Assembly: GCF_004337985.1 (NCBI RefSeq)
Contig: NC_043742.1
Location: 5,693,259-5,757,258 of the forward strand
DNA length: 64,000 nucleotides
Origin: Pyricularia pennisetigena
Lineage: Eukaryota; Ascomycota; Sordariomycetes; Magnaporthales; Pyriculariaceae
Reading direction: 5' to 3'
Positions 11,380-22,852 of the stretch are shown here, piece by piece. Numbering within the stretch: position 1 is the first letter of the stretch; each line of letters begins with the position of its first letter. The notes under the pieces were generated by a model. The model made no database searches. It was not told where the DNA came from and was given only the letters and a program-made list of their open reading frames with translations. Position numbers and translations under genes: made by a program.

Positions 11380-11586
11380 TTGGCCTTAATCTGTAACTCG
11401 TGCAGCCCCAAGAAGAGTTAATCTCAGGGATGAGCCCTGAAGCCCAAAGCTCCACGATTAATCCATTTCGTTCGCTTCGCTCCATTTCGTGGCTCAATTG
11501 CGGTTTTGCAATGTATTTGTGGGTCCATCCAAAGAACGCTTTGGTTCAGGTTTGAGGACAATTTGTTGATTTTCGCCGTTTATATA
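11380..11586. repeat. partial end module of the TA-flanked element family
   Basis: This stretch repeats the block that starts element I: CCCTGAAGCCCAAAGCTCCAC, then CGTTCGCTTCGCTCCATTTCG, then TTGAGGACAATTTGT and CGCCGTTTATA. It sits directly upstream of element I in the same orientation, as if an older copy had been interrupted or truncated by it. Confidence 0.55.
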
Positions 11587-13477
11587 GTCTCAATGCTCAA
11601 ACTAGACCCCCTGCTAGCTTTAGGGCTCATCCCTGAAGCCCAAAGCTCCACAATTAATCCATTTCGTTCGCTTCGCTCCATTTCGTGGTTTAATTGCGGT
11701 TTTGCAATGTATTTGTGGGTTTATCCAAAAAAACGTTTTAGTTTAGGTTTGAGGACAATTTGTCGATTTTCGCCGTTTATAGCGGTATTTTTAACCTTTT
11801 TTTAACCGAAATTCCTATATTATTCCACAATTATATACAATATTAAAAAATCAAAATATCGTTAAAAATAAAGTTTAATACCGCTATTAGCAGCGATTTA
11901 ATTTATTTTTTTATTTGTTATAATGGTCGAATTCGATACCACCTGCCCTTAATCCGTTTATAGCAGTATTGTTTTTTCGTTCTTTTTTTCGATTTTCGAT
12001 TTTTTTTGATATTATTTTTAATTTTTGACCAAATTTTATAATTTTTGCACGTAAAAGGTCGTATTTATTTATATATTTTTATACTAAATTTTGGTGCATA
12101 TATTTTACTATATTAACAGTTAAATAAGCGGAAAGGCAAAATATATACTTTTTTATATATAATTTACAATCGAAATTCGTTTATATTTTTACCAATTTTA
12201 ACGATAATAAAACTAAAACTTCAAAGATTCGATTACGTACAAAAACAAACGTCCAAACCCCGTCCCATTTATAATATCGGTTTTAAAAACTATTTTATAA
12301 GAAAAAATGCTAAATGTGTATTTTATAAATTTTTTTCTTTATTTAATTAATTTTATATTTTTTTGATTTGGCAGCCAAATTTTGTGGTTTTTGCACGTGG
12401 GGGGTAATATATTTGTATTTAATATAATATCACATTTTTGTATACATAGCTAATTATATAAGCCGTTAAATATGCGGATAGGTAAAATATATGCAATTTT
12501 ATATATATTTTACAATCGAAATGCTTTTACATTTTTACCAATTTTAATATTAATAAAAGCAAAATTTGAAAAAATGCAATATATATATAAATGAACGTTA
12601 ACGTGAAACCCGATTTACAATACCGGCCCTTTTTATTTTTTTATATAAAAGAATGTTAAATTTATATTTTTTTTACATTTTTTGCTTTATTTAATTAAAT
12701 AAAATTTATAAAAAGAAAATTCATATTAAATTTATTAACAAATTGCTCAAAACATGTATTAAGTAAAAGTATTTTTATATTACCAATATTTGCGCAAATT
12801 ATTTAATTTTTTAACAAATTGTTAATTTATATAAAAATATTAATAAAACTTTTATTTTAATCGATAATTGTATGCATTTTGCAGTATTAGGTTTATTAAG
12901 GTATAAAAACTGTAAATTAAATTAAAATTCATATCATCTTCATTATTTAAAACAAAAATTAAATATAATGAAAAATCACAAATTTTATTTAATATTTTAA
13001 TATCTTTCCAAATATAATGGTTATAAAAACGCCGCCGGCATTTGAATAATTTATAAATTCCAATAAATTTAACGCAAAATACCATATATTTTTATAATTT
13101 TTTTTTATTTATTTATTCGAATATTTATTTCCATATTATGGGTACACTATTTTTTTTACCATTATAATGCGAATATATTATATATACCCGTTATAAACGT
13201 TAAAATATTACAAATTATCTTTATATCAATAAAATAATTATTAACGATATCGCAACTTTAAATATATTATTAATAATACCGTTATACACGGCGAAATGCG
13301 ACAAATTATCGTTGGTGGTACCGCCATAAACGGCGAAATGCGACAAAATATCCTCAAACTAAAACGAGCGCGATTTTTTCGGCCAATATAATTGGTCGAA
13401 AAACTATATGGCTAAAAAGTACATGGAGCGTTCGGTCCCCATTGCGCAGCAGGGGGGTCTAGTCTAAGCATTGAGAC
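11587..13477. mobile_element. TA-flanked inverted-repeat element, copy I (RIP-degraded)
   Basis: The left end begins GTCTCAATGCTCAAACTAGAC after TA at 11585-11586; the right end is the reverse complement of the same motif (GTCTAAGCATTGAGAC, ending 13477), followed by TG, which could be a mutated TA. The interior is strongly AT-rich, colinear with the element at 13802-15811, and has no intact open frame. It is probably a defective Tc1/mariner-like element or large MITE; the family name is inference. Confidence 0.6.
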
Positions 13478-13641
13478 TGCGTACCGCCATAACCGGCGAA
13501 ATGCGATAAGTTGTCCTCAAACTAGAACGAGTGGGCTCTTTTCGGCCAATGGAATTGGTCGAAAAGCCATGGGGCTAAAAGGTATATAGAGCGCTCGGAC
13601 CCCGCAAGGGTCTAGTCTGAGCACTGAAACTAAAGAGGACT
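13478..13641. repeat. partial right-end module of the same element family
   Basis: A second right-end module (GGTCGAAAAGCCATGGGGCT, then GGGTCTAGTCTGAGCACTGAAAC) directly follows element I, so end modules are stacked here by nested insertion or unequal exchange. Confidence 0.5.
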
Positions 13642-13801
13642 AACAATAGTTCGGTCATATTATAAAAAAAAAAGTGAATAGACTTTAATCGACGGCGCCA
13701 TGTTTGTTTCAATATTGTCGCACCATTTCCCCCCCCACATTGGGCGACACAGTAAAATAAAGTTTCCCATACCCATGTCCACGTTTAGACGCAAAAGGAT
13801 A
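13642..13801. other. spacer between repeat copies
   Basis: About 160 bp of ordinary composition between two repeat copies, including an A-rich run. Nothing recognised. Confidence 0.3.
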
Positions 13802-15811
13802 GTCTCAGTGCTTAGACTAGACCCCCCTCCTTCGCAGTGGGGACCGAGCGCTAGTTTCAGGGCTTTTCCCTGAAATCCAAAGCTCCGCAATTAATCCACT
13901 TCGTTCGCTTCGCTCTATTTCGTAGCTTGATTGCGGCTTTGCAATATATAGGGAAATCCATAGTCTCAGGGCTTATCCCTGAAGACCAGAGCTCCACAAT
14001 TGATCCACTTCGCTCCACTTCGTGGCTCAATTGCGGTTTTGCAATGTACCTGTGGGTCCATCCAAAGAACGCTCTGGTTTAGGTCTGAGGACAATTTGTC
14101 GATTTTCGCCGTTTATGGCGGTATTTTTGGCCTTTTTTCGACCGATACTCCTTTATTATTCCACAATTACGTAAAATATTGAAACAAGAAAATATCGTTA
14201 AAAATAGCTTTTAATATTGCTATTAGCAGCGATTTAATTTATATTTTTATCTTTTATAATGGCCGAATTCGGTACCACCTACCCTTAATCCGTTCATGGC
14301 GGTACTGTTTTTTCGATTTTTTTTTCGATTTTCGATTTTTAATATTATTTTTAATTTTTGACCAAATTTTATAATTCTTGCACGTGGAGGGTCGTATAAA
14401 ATTATTTATTATAATGTTAAATTTTGGTGCATATACCGCCTTATATAAGCAGTTAAATAAGCGGATATGCAAAGCATATATTTTTTTATATATAATTTAT
14501 AATCGAAACTCGTTTATATTTCTACCAATTTTAACGATAATAAAACCAAAACTTCAGAGATTCGATTACGTATATGAACAAACGTCCAAACCCAGTCCTA
14601 TTTATAATATCGGGTTTAAAAACTGTTTTATAAAAAAAAATGCTAAATGTGTATTTTATTAATTTTTTTGCTTTATTTAATTAATTTTATATTAATTTTG
14701 TTTTGCAGCCGAATTTTGTGGTTTTTGCACGTGGGGGGTGGTATACTTATATTTAATATAATATCAGCTTTTGTACGTATATTCAATCATATAAGCCGTT
14801 AAATATGCGGATAGGTAAAATATATCCAATTTTATATATATTTTACAATCGAAATGCTCTTACATTTTTACCAATTCTAACATTAATAAAACCAAAATTT
14901 GGAAAAGGGGAATATATATGTGAATAAACGTCAACGTAAAACCCGATTTACAATACCGGCCCTTTTTAATTTTTTATATTAAAAAATGTTAAATTTGTGC
15001 TTTTTTCGTATTTTTTGCTTTATTTAATTAAATAAAATTTATAAAAAAAGAACTTATATAACGTTTATTAACAAATTAATTAAAGAATATATTAAGTAAA
15101 AGTACTTTCATTTTACCAATATTTGCGTAAATTATTTAATTTTTTAACAAATTGTTAATTTATATAAAAATATTAATAAAACTTTTGTTTTAATCGATAA
15201 TTGCATGCATTTTGCGGTATTGGGTTGACTAAGCTATTAAAACTGCAAATTAAAGTAAAGTTAATATTGTGTACTATTATTTAAAATAAGAATTAAATAT
15301 AATAAAAAATTACAAATTTTATTTAATATTTTAATATCTTTCCAAATACAGTGGCTATTAAAACGCGGCCGGCATTCAAATAATTAACAAACTCCAATGA
15401 GTTTAACGCAAAATATTATATATTTTTATAATTTTATTTATTTTTTTATTCGAATATTTAATTGCATGCTATAGGTATATTATTTCTTTTTACCATTATA
15501 ATGCGAATATTTTATATATACCCGCTATAAACGGCGGAATACCGTATATTATCGTTATATTTATAAAATATTAACTAGCGATATCGCAATATTAAATATA
15601 TTATCAATAATACCGTTATAAACGGCGAAATGCCACAAATTATCGTTGGTGGTACCGCCATGAACGGCGAAATGCGATAAGATGTCCTCAGACTAGAACG
15701 AGGGCGATCTTTTCGGCCAATATAATTGGTCGAAAGGCCATGTGGCTAAAAGGTACATGGAGCGTTCGGTCCCCACTGCGAAGCAGGGGGGTCTAGTCTG
15801 AGCACTGAGAC
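13802..15811. mobile_element. TA-flanked inverted-repeat element, copy II (RIP-degraded)
   Basis: This is the best-preserved copy. The left end GTCTCAGTGCTTAGACTAGAC follows TA at 13800-13801, and the right end GTCTAGTCTGAGCACTGAGAC is followed by TA at 15812-15813. Beyond the first 20 bp the inverted ends continue with CCCCCCT, TTCGCAGTGGGGACCGA. The interior (about 1.4 kb) is AT-rich and colinear with copy I. No transposase frame survives. Confidence 0.65.
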
Positions 15812-15962
15812 TAGGAAATCCATCCAAAAAACGCTCTTGTTTAGGTCTAAGGATAATCTGTCCATTTTCGCCGTTTATGGCGGGATTTTCGTTAATTTAC
15901 GGATAAATATTCCCCTATTATTCCACGATTATAACGAACATTAAAAAAAGAATATATCGTTG
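15812..15962. repeat. left part of another copy of the same element, interrupted at about 15962
   Basis: The sequence repeats the beginning of the element interior (TTTCGCCGTTTATGGCGG, TATTATTCCACGATTATAACG, ATATCGTT) and then stops where an LTR-like repeat begins. The matching right part may be the fragment at about 19345-20592, which would make everything between a later insertion. Confidence 0.45.
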
Positions 15963-15963
15963 G

Positions 15964-16527
15964 GTTAATAATATGGGTTACTAATAGGGGTTTAGGCATT
16001 AGCCTGGGTGCGGCGTGGTGCTAGTTGCGCGATAAAGCCTGTAATTGCAGGACTTAAATGCACTAAATTATCCACTAAATGGTTCACTAATTTTGTGATT
16101 AATAGATTCGATTTATTGGTGGGGGAAACTTGCTTTTTACCTCCCTTATATATTTTCCGATATCGAAATGGGGGTCCGTACCCCGGAAAGCGTTCCGGTG
16201 CCGCATACGATTTTCCGAAAAATTATTTTGTATGCGTTGTTAAAAAAAACCCCTTAATTCCATATAAACCATTTTTAGGTTCGCATTAATTTGCTGATAT
16301 GGTAAAACTTTTGACATAATACGAGGTAATTAACTCGTAAATGCAGGGTGGGTATAAACCCGGTATAAGGTAAACCCTATTCGCTAACATTTTAAATCGC
16401 AATTCCTGTAATATAAAATAAAACGGATAATCCGATAGCCCCAATAACCCCATTTTGGCATTATCTATTATAATTTATATACAAATAAAAATGAGTTTAT
16501 TATACGCTAAATAACGTATATAAATAA
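15964..16527 (+). repeat. LTR-like repeat, copy A
   Basis: About 560 bp that is the reverse complement of 16770-17332 and 19682-20235, allowing for RIP-type transitions. It starts near TTAATAATATGGGTTACTAA and ends near AAATAACGTATATAA. Its first bases are altered relative to the TGTTAAT start of copy C. Confidence 0.55.
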
Positions 16528-16769
16528 GACCCCTTTTCTTTTATTATTATTCGTATAAAATCGGGGTAAAGAAATATATATAAAAATAAAACCCTTAAAA
16601 AGAATTCCCCTTTATATTCCAACCCAATTCAAGCTCCCGATATAAACCCCTTGGATAATTAAGCCCTTTATACCGGCTTATAACCCCCGAAATGGACAAA
16701 CCCCCGAATTGGAAAAAACCCCCAAAATTGTAATAACCCCCTGATTCGAACCCCTGATTTATAGAATAT
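16528..16769. other. spacer between inverted LTR-like copies
   Basis: AT-rich DNA with runs of CCCC (for example ACCCCCGAAATGGACAAACC). No gene is seen. Confidence 0.35.
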
Positions 16770-17332
16770 TATTAATTATATGCGTTATTTGGCATGTAAT
16801 GGGTCCACTGTTATCTGTATATAAGCCACAATAGATAGTGCCGAAATAGGGCTATTGGGGCTGTCGGATTTTCCGCTATATTTTATATGTTGCAGGAATT
16901 GCGATTTAAGATGTCAGCGAATGGGGTTTCACCCTGTGCCGGGTTTAACACCCACCCTGCACCTACGAATCAACTACCCTGTACCGGGTTGAAATTCTTC
17001 ACAAAATTAGCAAATTAGTGTGAACCCAGAGATGGTTTGTATGGAAATAAGGGTTTTTTTTTTTAACAACGCATGTAAAATAATTTTTCGGAAAATCGTG
17101 TGCGGCACCAGAACCTTTTGCGGGGTGCGGACCCACATTTCGATATCGGAAAAAATATAAGGGAGATAAAGCAAAATCTCCCCCATTAATAAATTAAATT
17201 TATTAATCCCAAAATTTAATAAACAATTCAGTGCATTTAAACCCTGTAATTATAAGCCTTTACAACGCAATTAGCACCACGTTGCACCAAAATTAATATT
17301 TAAACCCCTGTTAGTAACCCATATTGTTAGCA
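16770..17332 (-). repeat. LTR-like repeat, copy B
   Basis: It begins TATTAATTATATGCG where copy C has TGTTAATTATATGCG, and ends CCCATATTGTTAGCA. It is inverted relative to copy A and direct relative to copy C. The about 2.35 kb between B and C could be the remains of one retroelement interior, or B and C may be independent solo LTRs; target duplications support the second view for C. Confidence 0.55.
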
Positions 17333-18214
17333 GGTTATAAGCCCGGAAAGGTTTTGCTTGTGTATTAAAATGTATTTTGCATCGTTGGAAAACCTGAAAT
17401 TTAGGTTTTATTTTGGTTATTGTCGCATTTTTATAGCACGTATATTAACGAAAATATTGCTTCTTTTGTGCGGAATTGCTAGTTTTAAACGTTATTTTAG
17501 CACCTTACCCCCTGTATTTACAATGGGGATCGCTAAAAATCAACGTTCGATTTAGGCCTATTTAGGTATTGCAGCGATCGCTTACATTGCAAATCTAAAG
17601 TTTTTGGTGTGACTTTTGTAAATCGTGCACGCCATTATAATTGGCTTAAAATTTTATTAGGGTTTGCGCTAGCGAGTTAGGGCCAACGACCCCTGTATTC
17701 GTTCGTAATAGCCCATAAAATTTTAATGCGTTTAATAGGGTTTATAATTACCTATAAACCCATTAGCGAAACTACGTTAATTGGCTCGTTACCCTGCACG
17801 ATACCCTGCAAATTTACTTGCACCTATTTAACGAATTAAATTCGTTAGGTGCACCTGGATTGGTACAAATATTAGGGCACCCATCAATTGCGGATTTTAG
17901 GGATTCCAAGCCTGTATTTTAATGGATTTCGACGATTGAGAATAGCAATTAACCCTGTAATTGGCAGTTATAGGCTTATACACGTTAAAAGGCAAACGGT
18001 ATAGCGAATCCTAAATTTAATAGGGTATTTACCCTTAAGCGATTAAGTTAATTAATTATAGCTATAAATCAGCGAATTGCAATTATAATTAAAATTAGCC
18101 TGTATTGGATAATAGCCCTATATCAGGCTTTCCAGGCCCAATTCCAACAAATAGGGGGCCTAAACCCAGCCCAAACGAAGTTTTAACCGCGAAATTACAG
18201 GTTTAAAACATGCG
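17333..18214. other. AT-rich degraded repeat interior, no gene
   Basis: The stretch contains many TTAACCCTGTA- and CCCTGTATT-like fragments and no usable reading frame. It may be retroelement interior. Confidence 0.35.
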
Positions 18215-18484
18215 ATGAAAAGCGTTGATTACGCAAATAAATTAATTTTCAAGCATAATTTAATAGTTAATTGCCCTGTTAACCCTAAAAACGTTAAGTC
18301 CACTAATTCTAATAATAATTCGGAAATTAAGCCCGCTACCGCACCTTTTAATCCACGCGGTAACCTAATTTTAGGTAACGGGATAGGTAAAAAACTATCG
18401 AAACGGGTATTTTCTTTCCCCGAAAATTGTAAATTGATAGGGGTCAGCAATTACGATTTATGGAAACAGGCGTTAATAGTATAA
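18215..18484 (+). pseudogene. possible Ty1/copia gag fragment
   Basis: An 89-codon open frame ends with FPENCKLIGVSNYDLWKQALI. This resembles the N-terminal gag motif of copia-type retrotransposons, in which a short K-L-x-G-x-x-N-Y-x-x-W-K/R block precedes helices. The frame stops at once and the surroundings are degraded. The assignment rests on one motif. Confidence 0.3.
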
Positions 18485-18991
18485 TTCAAAACTATAAAAG
18501 CAGCGGATTTTATTTGTAACGCTAAAACTGGCTATACTCTACCGTAACACGACCAATGAATCCTATTATTATTTATAAAAAACAGTTTAACCAAACAACC
18601 TTTAAAATCCATTATATGGCGTTCTGTGAGGAGGTTACGAGATAAAATAAGCTTAATTTTGAACGCGGGAAAAATGGATCACGTATAAGGCTGATGGAAC
18701 GTTGAAATGGCAAATAACCGTTTGCTAGCGGGTAATAAAGATAATATATTGTTATTGCACAATCGATTCGTTGAATCGTTGAATCGATGAAGGTTATAAA
18801 GGTGATAAATCTAAGGCTAAGTTATGAATTACGTGTTCGAATCCGTAGGTGCAGATCTTCGATCCGGATGTCCGGAATGCGGGGTCACGTCACATAATTT
18901 GGCCTTATTCATGTGACTAACCTGCCGACCTATTGAGCCTAACGGCCCATTAAACCTAACGGCCTATTGTGCTTATGCATGCACAGAAAAT

Positions 18992-19076
18992 CTGCGACCA
19001 CAACGGGATTCGAACCCACGCACTTCAACGTATATATGATATAAATTATGGTACGTGCATTATACCACTAAGCTAG
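18992..19076 (-). tRNA. tRNA-like sequence, probably a pseudo-tRNA or SINE head
   Basis: The minus strand shows an A-box-like TAGCTTAGTGG and a perfect B-box-like GGGTTCGAATCCC at about the right spacing, followed by TTGTGGTCGC. The 5' side (TTTAATC) does not pair with the 3' acceptor strand, and the anticodon arm is AT-rich and overlong. A functional tRNA is therefore unlikely. Confidence 0.35.
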
Positions 19077-19344
19077 ATTAAATATGACGTATTTGTTTTG
19101 TTGTTGAAACTATGAACAAAGACGTAAGATATAAAGCTTTGTGTGTATGAACGCGTATACGTTTTATTTGTTATTTATTTATTTATTCGATGCAGGGTGA
19201 CTAATAAAATTAGCCCGTGCTAGCCGTTATAAGATAATGCAGGGTAGCTAATATAATGAGCCCTGCGTTAGCCATGTTCACAGAAAAATCTATCTAATAA
19301 TGTCGGTTTTTATAATTTCTTCATTACACCAAATGGTAAAACCG

Positions 19345-20592
19345 TACCATTCTTTTATTTTTTATTTTATTCAATATAAATAAAATTAAAAAAAAGTAAA
19401 ATAATATTTATGTATATTAATATGATGTAATTGTTATATTAAACTTTTCTTTTACTTGATAAGAAATTGGGCAAATTCTTAAGTTTTTTGATGAATTATT
19501 TACTAAAATAGAAATGTCAATATAATACTCATTTAAAGGGTGATTGTATGCATTTTCCACCGTTACGTTAATTTAACAGCCGTTTTCACAACAGTATATT
19601 TCTTTTTTATTAAATATTATCAAATGAAATAATAAATTACCTATCATAATATATATTACGAATTAGAAAAATGTATTTAATTGTTAATTATATGCGTTAT
19701 TTAGTATGTAATCGGTCCACATTTATTTGTATATAAGCGATAATAGATAGTGCCGAAATAGGGCTGTCGGGGTTGTTGGATTTTCCGTTATATTTTATAT
19801 TATAGGAGTTGCGATTTAACTGTCAGCGAATGGGGTTTACCCTGTACCGGGTTTACACCCACCCTGTATCGGGTTAAAATTTTCACCAAATCAGCAAATG
19901 AGTGCGAACCTAGAAATGGTTTATATGGAAATAAGCGTGTTTTTTCAAAACCGATACAAAATAATTTTTCGGAAAATCGTATGCGGCGCCGGAACGTTTT
20001 CAGGGGTGCGGACCCCCATTTCAATGTCGGAAAATATATAAGGGAAACAAAATAAAGTTTCCCCCACCAATAGATCTAAGTTATTTATCCCAAAATTAGT
20101 GTACCACTTTAGTGCATTCAAAACCTGTAATTACAGGTTTTTAACCCCCGTAATTATAGGCCTTATAGCGCAATTAGCACCACGCCGCACCTAGGCTAAT
20201 GCCTAAACCCCTATTAGCAACCCATATTATTAACATTAACATTCAAATATTTATATAATTAGAAAAGTCGTTTTAACGGTTTTTACCTTGTAAAAGTGTT
20301 AACAAAACCACATATTATAACGCAAATTATCCCATATTTTTACAATGTTTATTTATTTATTTATTCGAATATTTAATTGCATATAACAGTTATACTGTTA
20401 TTTTTGCGTATATAATGCGAATACAATAAAAATAACCGCCATAAACGGCGACAATCGACAAATTGTCCTCAAACTAGAACGAGCGCGATCTTTTCGGCCA
20501 ATGCAATTGGTCGAAAAGCCATGTGGCTAAAAGGTACATGGAGCGTTCGGTCCCCATTGCGAAGCAGGGTGGTCTAGTCTGAACACTGAGAC
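19345..20592. repeat. right part of a TA-flanked inverted-repeat element, interrupted by a solo LTR
   Basis: From about 19345 the sequence follows the element interior (TAAAATAAT, then GATTGTATGCATTTTCCACC). It is interrupted at 19682-20235 and resumes to the family right end (GGTCGAAAAGCCATGTGGCT, GGTCTAGTCTGAACACTGAGAC), ending at 20592 with TA at 20593-20594. This terminus is also where AT-rich DNA ends. Confidence 0.55.
19682..20235 (-). mobile_element. solo LTR, copy C, with 5-bp target duplication
   Basis: The copy begins TGTTAAT and ends ATTAACA, giving TG...CA termini, and is flanked by TTAAT (19677-19681) and TTAAC (20236-20240). One C-to-T difference between the two flanks fits RIP. 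A 5-bp duplication and TG...CA ends are typical of LTR retrotransposons. It sits inside the older inverted-repeat element. Confidence 0.6.
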
Positions 20593-20594
20593 TA

Positions 20595-21411
20595 ACATGG
20601 TGGTGGAAAGGACAAGAGTATTGGAGAATAAATATTGGGAAGGTGTAGGTAGCAGCTAGGCAGTCTGGATAGTCTGTAGGTGATTGTTATTGGGACCACC
20701 CCTGCAGCGAAGGGTAATTGAATCTCCATTTAAGCCCGCCCACCGTGAATAGTTTAACAAAGAGCTTGTTGTCGTAGGCATTACTTCACTCAACTACGCG
20801 ACGTCTGGTTTTGGCGCAAACATGTTGAGATATAGTTGATAGTGGCATTAAATGGACAAAATAGCTGCACTTTGTCGGGGCGACCCGTCTGTATGCAGCA
20901 CTGCGTGGACCAGATCCGAGGCCGGCATCCCGACGTCAGCCCGACCATCACCCAAAACTCTCCATTTGAGGCCGGGATATGACCAACCAGGCGGTGAAAG
21001 GCTTGGCAAAGACCCCAGTTACACTGGCGGAGGCCAGCATAACGCCAAACCCAAGACCAAAACTGGGCCCAACCATCCCCTGTCGTACAGAGAGCCATCG
21101 TCTAGTGTGTTGAGTCAAGACACTAGCGAGTATGAGATGCCACCTGCGCAGGCTTCAACGTAAATAACCTTGACCGAGTCCCATAGTGGCAAGCCTTGGT
21201 GACGCTGTTTGCTGTACCAGCCATTTAGTATACAGCTCTCGGTTGTAAAAAGCCAATGAGCAAATAGCTGTTGGCTTCAACAAGCCATCCAGCAAGCAGC
21301 TGATTAAGCAGGCGGCTGTTTTGTTCATTGTGCCCATCGCCTTGTTGTGATGTCATGGAGAATGAGACGTACTTTGCTTATATGCCGGTACCGAACCAAG
21401 ACCACCATCAA
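20595..21411. other. intergenic, ordinary composition, no supported gene
   Basis: Composition switches here from AT-rich to about balanced. Open frames of about 100 codons exist on both strands (20852-21163 plus, 21098-20790 minus) but show no family motif or splice pattern that I can support. Confidence 0.4.
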
Positions 21412-21509
21412 GGTCCTGTGGTGTAGTTGGTTATCACGTGAGCTTCACAATGTGGATATGTCTTCGCAATGTACGCTCAAGGTCCTGAGTTCGAGCCTCG
21501 GCGGGATCA
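21412..21509 (+). tRNA. tRNA-Val(CAC) with a 24-nt intron
   Basis: The cloverleaf can be drawn in full. The acceptor strand GGTCCTG pairs with CGGGATC, the discriminator is A (21509), and the D-arm contains GTGTAGTTGGTTATCAC. The anticodon stem is TGAGC/GCTCA with loop TTCACA plus the base after the intron. The T-arm is CTGAG-TTCGAGC-CTCGG. The anticodon CAC is at 21446-21448 and decodes GTG. The intron lies at 21450-21473, directly after position 37, the canonical site for the tRNA splicing endonuclease. A TTTTT run shortly downstream can serve as the RNA polymerase III terminator. Confidence 0.9.
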
Positions 21510-22852
21510 AGTATTTTTATCGGTTAACTTTTGCCCTAGTGTTAGCTATTGTTTGTTGCATCTGTCGTCGCTGCAGATGGGACGGCCGAAGCGAACGGGG
21601 GGTTGAGGTGGGTTCGTTGTCGCCTTCCCAAAATCCCCCAGCGAAATTTCAAATTTGATGCGACGGGTTACACAGCACTGCATACCGCGGAGCAGGTAGC
21701 TGATGCTCTCACCGCCGACGTCGATTGGGCTATTGCAGCTTGTTCGCAGGATAAACTGCAGAAAAATAACTTCCGACTCCCACGTTTAGCATCCTGACCC
21801 TCGCCAGCCTTGACGTCAAGTGGTAGGTGACCATGTGGCAACATGATTGCGAAACGCACGGGAAAAAAAGATGTTGTCCGCCTTGACACTCTCGCAAGTG
21901 CAGGTTCCTGAAGTGTTGTATCTGTTGATGAGCTTCAGCAGGGACATGTTCTTGTTCCGCAGCCAGTCCTTGCCCTCTCCAGCAATGAGGCTGTAATTAT
22001 CATCCCTGTCCACTTATGGGCCGCGCGCTCCAATGGCCTGTGGCTATTTTGACAACCTGTGTTACTATCGACAGACACCAACATACACAACTAGTCTGAT
22101 TTATTGGTAAGGATAGCCATCTATCCATGTAAAAGCGCTGTCTAGGCTAAAGCGCGTTGCAAAGATTTTATCTGCTCTCAATGCCGATAGCAATTGCAAC
22201 AGCTAAGACTATGATTGCGGTCCCTCGTGGGACGTACCTGCTTTTATGGGCCATGTGGCGCAGGGCGCTGGAACATCGCAATGTGAGAAGCTGCAATGCA
22301 GGAAGGGATGACGTGAATGATGGGATACGTCCGTGGTAATTAAGGATTAGATGCCCCTTGCATAAAACTTATCGGACTCGCCCTGGCCGTGTACGACGAG
22401 CGGACGGGCGGGGTGGCGCCCAGAAACCTCCCGATACTGGCGTAAGTCATCACTTTCAGGTCTACCTTTTACGCTTTCTTAGTGGCTACAAATTTACGCA
22501 GAGCAGTTATTGGAGTCTCAGTCCAGCATCAACATCGATTAAATCAGAGCAAAATGTGATGAGCATGGCTGGCTCGCAGATTAACAGAAAAATAATGTAC
22601 TCAGCATAGATAGCAGACTGATACCTGGCATAGAGAAAGCAAACATCCAACCAGGGCTCGTAAATACATACAACAATTGGGGGTATGCCGCAACAAGAGA
22701 AGCAGAGATAGTTACAGAAAAAGAAAAAAAGAAGCAAAAAAAATAAAAATAAAAAGGAAATCGCCTAGTTCGGCAAGGATATGTCAAGAAACACTTTTGT
22801 TAACAAAATGGGGTTGGAGAATGGTGTATATAACTGATGCTGTCAGCAATGC
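21510..22852. other. intergenic, no supported gene
   Basis: Several 60-100 codon frames occur on both strands, for example 22013-21816 minus, but none has recognisable motifs. The segment next to 22853 is the 3' flank of the SYP1 gene. Confidence 0.35.

Noticed and set aside
16770..20235. A complete LTR retrotransposon with copies B and C as its two LTRs
   Set aside because: Copy C has its own 5-bp target duplication directly at its ends and interrupts an older element on both sides, so it is better explained as a solo LTR.
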